From Buxus sempervirens (taxonomy: Eukaryota; Streptophyta; Magnoliopsida; Buxales; Buxaceae), in the NCBI GenBank assembly GCA_947561395.2, contig OX387190.1, positions 40,288,392 to 40,352,391 on the forward strand: a stretch of DNA of 64,000 nt, read 5' to 3'. The notes under the pieces are model-generated. The model did no database searches, was not told the origin of the DNA, and was given only the letters and a program-made list of their open reading frames with translations. Positions 59,233-64,000 of the stretch are shown here, piece by piece. Numbering within the stretch: position 1 is the stretch's first letter; every line of letters starts with the position of its first letter. Position numbers and translations under genes: made by a program.

Positions 59233-62144
59233 GCTCTCGCTCCCTCTCGCTCTCTTTCGCTCTGTTTTTACGTTTTTTTTTTCAGTTCTTATCGACTGTA
59301 TCGCTCGATACAGTCAATACAGTGTAATGTATCGACTCGGCATAGTCGATACATGGTCGATACAGGTTGATACAACCTGTATCACGAAACAAGAGTGTGT
59401 ATCGTGCCTAACAGCACGATACACGATACGTATCGGGCAATACGCGATACGATACGATATTTGGTACCATGGTTAGCTGATAATCCCCCATTCTAGCTAA
59501 TACGGAAATTCTCAGATACCAACAACTTATATTTCCAGTAACACACAAAATAGATGTTTGTTGGTTTTGCATCTGAAAGTAGACTAATATCAACCAGCCG
59601 AAGGCAATGGAAAGTTGGGATGATTACAGGATGTCCACATGGTTAATTTCACATCATAACCAGCTGAAGCATACTGCTTTAACAAATCCATCACACTGAA
59701 CAAGGTTGGATATGTACAAACCAAAATATGGTTCACTCCAAGTGCATGAGATACAAAAATGTATAGCATTCAATATTTCAATTACCAGAAAGAAAATAAT
59801 TTCCTCAAAATTCTTATATGTTATTTGTGTTTCAATTTCAGATTGCATTGACAATTTGATTTAACAATTGATGCTAAGTATAACTGTACAAGTCCAAAGG
59901 CAGCCCGTCTGACTCCTCGGAATTCATCTGAAATAATATCACTGTCATTGATGAAATAACCAAATAGAAGCGCATTAAAAGCTTCCAAGTGACGTGTTTC
60001 ACTTAATGCTACCATGTATCCTGGTGGGCTTGAAGAAATTGTTAGGAGTCAGGGATCTAACGTTCAGCATACTTGGAATCTAACAGCTGAATTAACACAA
60101 AAATTACAAATCAAAAGAAAGCAAAACAAATTTCAGCCACGTGACATCAGCGTACGTCCTCATATATGTTATCAAAAACAGAGTAAGTTATTCCATAGTT
60201 AACAAACTCTTCAAATGGAACGATCTGGCTACATCTTTTCCTACAACTCTTTTTTTTAAAAGCTTAGGAAGCACCTAACAGAGGAAACAACAGAAATTTT
60301 AAATCATATAGATCAAACAAGAATAATAAATTGTTATTCAAACCAAATACCCAAGACAATCAAGTTTGCTACAGACCAATGGCAAAACTATGGCGAAAAG
60401 CACTGATTTCCAATCAAGTTATAATTTTGGTTAGAGCAGGCAACGGTTTGGGTTGGTTCGGGTTTGGGCTCGGGTCGGGCTCTGGTTGATCCGATTACTG
60501 GCGGGTTGGGAAAACCCCAAACCGAACCCAGCCCGCCAATAAACGGGTTCAACCCGATTATATATATATATTTATTTTTTTCAAAAAAGTATGATTAGAA
60601 TATGATTGGGGTGGGGGTAATTGGGTCAGGTTAGGGTTAATCAGGCCGGTTTATGCCACTTTTTTTTTTATCGGGTTGGTGGGTCATAATCGGGTCGGGT
60701 TGGTAAACCCCCGACCCGAACCCCAGCCCAATTAATAAACGGGTCAACCCAACCCGTTTAAGATCGGGTTGACCCTTCGAGTCTGTTCGCTTTTTGCCGT
60801 CTCTAATTTTGGTTTACGTGTGTTCCTAGTTGAGATCTCAAGTAAATTCCAAATTTCACTTTCTTCAATATTCAACAGAAGTCCTGAAAATCTTATGTTA
60901 GACCAATTCAAAGTTGACTAAAATTTCAAAATAGCATTAAATTTATGAAATTTCATAAAATAAAATAAAAAATTTTGCAATTTATTACTTAATTCATGAT
61001 CAGCTTCCACACCTCCAGATGCCTCTTCGAAATGTTTTACACCTCAAGAAATTAATAAAAATATAGATATTCGCAAGCATAGGATTACGATTCATTAATA
61101 ATAATTATGAAAGAAGTATGTAGCAAGCGATTGTGAAACAATAAATCTTAAAGTTGAAGATGCAAACCCAGAAAAGAATCGCTATAGCCCATATGATAAT
61201 GCCCAATTTAATTTGAGGAAAAAGCAGAACAAATAAGAAATTGCAAGGATTTTTCATAGGATGAGAAATCTGAAATGGACCAACCTTTCAAAAAGCCTCT
61301 CAATCGTCTGAAATTGCTTCTCTGATGAGAGAAGTGTTTCCCTCACATTGATGAGACTGCTAACATAGGATTTCAATGACTCAAAATCCTGCTTCACACG
61401 ACAAAGTTCCAGTTCATTGTCTGCAGCTCGTTGCCTTTGTCTAGATGTTTCTTGCACCATATCCTCCACTTTCTGCCGCATCTCATTCAGAATACAGTTT
61501 GTGCCCAATGCAAAATGCTCCATCTCCTCAACCTTTGCAGACATGTTTTCGATTTGGAGTGCTTTCCTTTTTATTTCTTCCTGACCTAAAATTACCTTCT
61601 CTTTCTCAATAGCAGTTTCAGATTCGGCCATAATAGCTCTCTTAACAAGTGCTTCCATCACATCTGTCACCATTCGTACAGAATTAAGTATTTCACTAAT
61701 ATAAGCTCCATCATGTTCATCAATTGAATCATGCTGACTATTAATGCCAATCAATGTTTGCTCATCCCAATTATCGAGGGAAGAAATATCAACATCCTTT
61801 GACCAACTGGACAATGGGGTACCATTTTTGTCAACAAGCCCAATGCCTTCTTGATTTCTGATGCCACATGAGGTGTGAGCTAGATGTGGAACAGCCATTA
61901 TTCTTGCTTTTGACTTCAAGTAGGTCAGTAACGTTGCAGTAGTTTTTACTCTTTGCCAAAGAACTTCTAATTCCTTCTTTGTTTCTTCCTCAGACCCTTG
62001 GATACAAGCCTTTACCTCCATAAGTTTTGCTTGCAACACATCCACTTGGGACTGGTGCCTTCCCATCTCCTGCTTCCACGTTGTGTTTGTTTGATTTAGT
62101 TGAGACCTCAAGGTTGAAAAGTCAACATTTTCCTCAGAGGCCAT
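57937..62144 (-). CDS. Plant coiled-coil protein of unknown function, two exons
   Basis: Exons: 61285-62144 and 57937-58111. Junction AAAG|GTTGGT to GAAGCAG|ATTGG closes the frame as ERLFERLVVKTTHLEGEKMQ. The product has 344 residues, ATG 62142-62144, TAG 57937-57939. I recognise conserved plant homologues in outline but no named family. Seen: an N-terminal coiled coil (about residues 10-75), a linker with VLWQRVKTTATLLTYLKSKA and ARIMAVPHLAHTSCG, an acidic stretch, then long coiled coil from about residue 150 to near the end. The end reads MNEQCKVMALNASNI. No signal peptide or membrane segment. It is probably a structural or scaffold protein. The 3.2-kb intron contains two hAT-like elements. 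Confidence 0.85.
58182..59471. mobile_element. hAT-like element with GATAC iterons in coiled-coil gene intron
   Basis: About 1290 bp, CATGGTTCAAAGTATCG at the left and CGATATTTGGTACCATG at the right. Flanks GTTAGGAG and GTTAGCTG match at 6 of 8. Centre is strongly AT-rich. The right end has many ATCGATAC-type motifs in both orientations (59290-59465), a CTCAAGGAGAAAGAGG minisatellite (59020-59170) and (CT)n. Confidence 0.65.
59206..59232. repeat. (CT)n microsatellite
   Basis: About 13 CT units inside the hAT-like element. Confidence 0.9.
60432..60805. mobile_element. hAT-like MITE in coiled-coil gene intron
   Basis: 374 bp, ends TAGAGCAGGCAA and TTGCCGTCTCTA. Perfect 8-bp duplication ATTTTGGT (60424-60431 and 60806-60813). 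Interior of GGGTTCGGG/CGGGTTGG motifs with a short TA repeat. Confidence 0.92.
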
Positions 62145-64000
62145 TCCTTCCTGTAAATATGGAATTGAATATTAAGACAAGATGCAGCAGCCAATGACTT
62201 TCATAATAACTTAGGAAGAAGAAATTATAAAAGTGCACTTATGGGCTTTCTTTTTAATGATTATAGTGAAATTGTCTCCAGAGTGAATCATTTTTAGTGA
62301 CTAATACCTTCAGATGCAAGATCAAATAGGCCTTCAAAGATGGTTTAGGCTTAAAAGGGTCCATAAATGTAAAGGAAATCCAAATATTTTTGGTCACGAA
62401 GGTTTTATTAGTGATTCAAAAGTTCAATGTTGCAATTTACAAATTGTACTACGGCACTATTTCAATTTTTCTGATAGAATTTAACTCTTTCGACATGTCC
62501 AGCATCAGTTATTTCCTCTCTAGAGGCAAACTTTATATTGGGTTTGACTTCAAAGTCATTTCCAAGCAGCCAATAAAAACTGTGACTCAATTGTTTACAG
62601 TTTTCTACCTCCATAAATAAGTTTTTATCAACAGAGTCTTTTTATCTTTTGTGATGCAGGAAAAGGAATCAAGCTGCTGATAAATCCTCTCAATCCATTG
62701 CAAAATCATCAAGCTTTCTCTTTAGTAATCATGTTCTTAGTTTCCCTTAAAGTCCATAGAGAATTGTAAGCAGCCCTGCTTGGCTTTATTGTGTAGATTC
62801 TTGGATCATAAACAGGGAACTGGAGTAGTGTGTGCAACTAACTATCCAAATCAAGCAGCCAACGAGGGAACTGCACGTCTGAAGCCTTACTGTGCTAGAC
62901 ATGGCAAAACTCACATGAAACATATGCTTCTATCACGCAAACTGTAAAACCTTCTTTCAAACTACATTAACATAACTTTTACATACTTTAAGGTAGCACA
63001 GCTCCTTCAAATGCAAACTTGCTATGCTCATGATAAAGACCTGTATGAAATGATTTATATAAGAAGTCTTTTCATAATGTACATAACAAGTATTGTGTGA
63101 AGAACTTGTAGTCAGTGTGCCTAAATTTCATATCGGTATTTCATACAATAAGTGATCTACCAATTCAGTGTGTATAGACTTCACATTGGCACTGTGGAAA
63201 CCAAGACATCTATCAATGATTACAGTAGCATGGGAATTCCGGATTAGATACCCTGAAGTTTTACACAAAGATCATAATCACCTACATGCCATTGATAATC
63301 TTGTTTGTATTATAAACAAAAAGGATCAAAAGATCTTCATAATTAAATCAAGACAATGAATGGCATTCTTCATGGCCTTTGTTTGCATGATATGAGGAAG
63401 TACCATGTCAACCCAAAACTTAAATATGATAAGGAAGTACACCATGTAACAGTAGGTATACAATCAATCTTCTCTGGTCCAGCCTTTTTCCTATGATGCA
63501 TCTTCCAGCCGATATCTAACATTCGAAAGACATAATTTTTCTATAAAATGAAATTATGAAGCTAATTTTCCATACTTTACTTTATTAAATTAAAATTTCC
63601 TCTGATGAACTAGCTTATTACCACTGCCTGTGTCGTGTGAGACAACATGCGTTTCATATCCGAAACTAACTATGTTTGAAAAAAAAAAAGAAAGAAGGTT
63701 GCAAAATGCACATATTTTCACCATCACATTAGTACATTTGACCAATCCTAATCCTTAAATCAGTCAGTTCAAACCAAGAAACAAAATCAGTTCAAGTTTC
63801 CTCAGTTTAAAGATCTCGATTAAGGATCTTGACCTCATTGTAAAAGAAAATTAAAAATAATTAAATAAATAAGACATACAATACACCACGATTCGGAAAA
63901 TCAATTCATCAAAACGATCTCGTAAAACCATAAACAATATCTTAATTCTCAATCGAACAATATGCAATGCCCTAGATTCATAGACAGTGAAGAAATTTTC
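62145..64000. other. Upstream region of coiled-coil gene, no gene seen
   Basis: May include 5' UTR and promoter. Open frames here are short and carry no recognised domain. Nothing else supported. Confidence 0.45.

Noticed and set aside
59035..59370. 111-codon frame
   Set aside because: Arises from the minisatellite and (CT)n repeat inside a MITE.

Overview
This window is nuclear DNA from a flowering plant. It has AT-rich intergenic sequence, intron-split genes with canonical GT-AG borders, plant-only gene families (SAUR, PLS-class PPR, filament-like plant protein, MRL1) and many short non-autonomous transposons. It looks like a non-grass angiosperm (woody eudicot or magnoliid). The sequence does not let me name a species.

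Layout. (1) 1-3628, plus strand: the 3' end of a filament-like plant protein (FPP) gene. (2) 3.6-10.2 kb: intergenic, with a large inverted repeat whose arms carry captured pieces of a U-box/ARM-repeat E3 ligase gene. (3) 10.5-28.9 kb: a SAUR (small auxin-up RNA) cluster. It starts with a SAUR50-like gene. A triad of PPR gene (minus), SAUR (minus) and SAUR (plus) then appears in successively decayed copies. Unit A (about 16.8-21.2 kb) is complete. Unit B (about 21.3-25.3 kb) has a gutted PPR relic, a minus-strand SAUR broken by a MITE, and an intact plus-strand SAUR encoding the same protein as unit A. Unit C (about 26.5-28.9 kb) has a SAUR that lost its start codon and a frameshifted SAUR pseudogene. 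(4) 29.9-37.9 kb, minus: a five-exon ATP sulfurylase gene of the APS2 type with no long plastid leader. Its first intron holds a 2.5-kb element with 104-bp terminal inverted repeats. (5) 39.5-55.8 kb, minus: a complete 19-exon MRL1 gene (chloroplast PPR protein for rbcL mRNA), whose exon phases close to a 1097-residue product. (6) 57.9-62.1 kb, minus: a two-exon coiled-coil protein gene of unknown function. (7) 62.1-64 kb: upstream sequence with no supported gene.

Mobile DNA. At least seven short hAT-like elements can be delimited by 8-bp target-site duplications, four of them perfect. One carries a nested 405-bp Copia-like solo LTR with its own 5-bp duplication. Two elements in unit B have matching empty sites in unit A. 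A degenerate TRIM-like element with an initiator-tRNA-Met-type primer site sits in unit A only.

The genes do not form a pathway. SAUR proteins act in auxin-driven cell expansion, MRL1 in Rubisco large-subunit mRNA stability, and ATP sulfurylase in sulfate activation. The order SAUR50-like, SAUR cluster, MRL1 recalls Arabidopsis chromosome 4 (At4g34760 to At4g34830), so part of this block may be ancient synteny. I found no clearly new biological system. The best leads are the element in the ATP sulfurylase intron, the fold-back U-box repeat, the decaying PPR-SAUR-SAUR triads and the unusual ATP sulfurylase residues.
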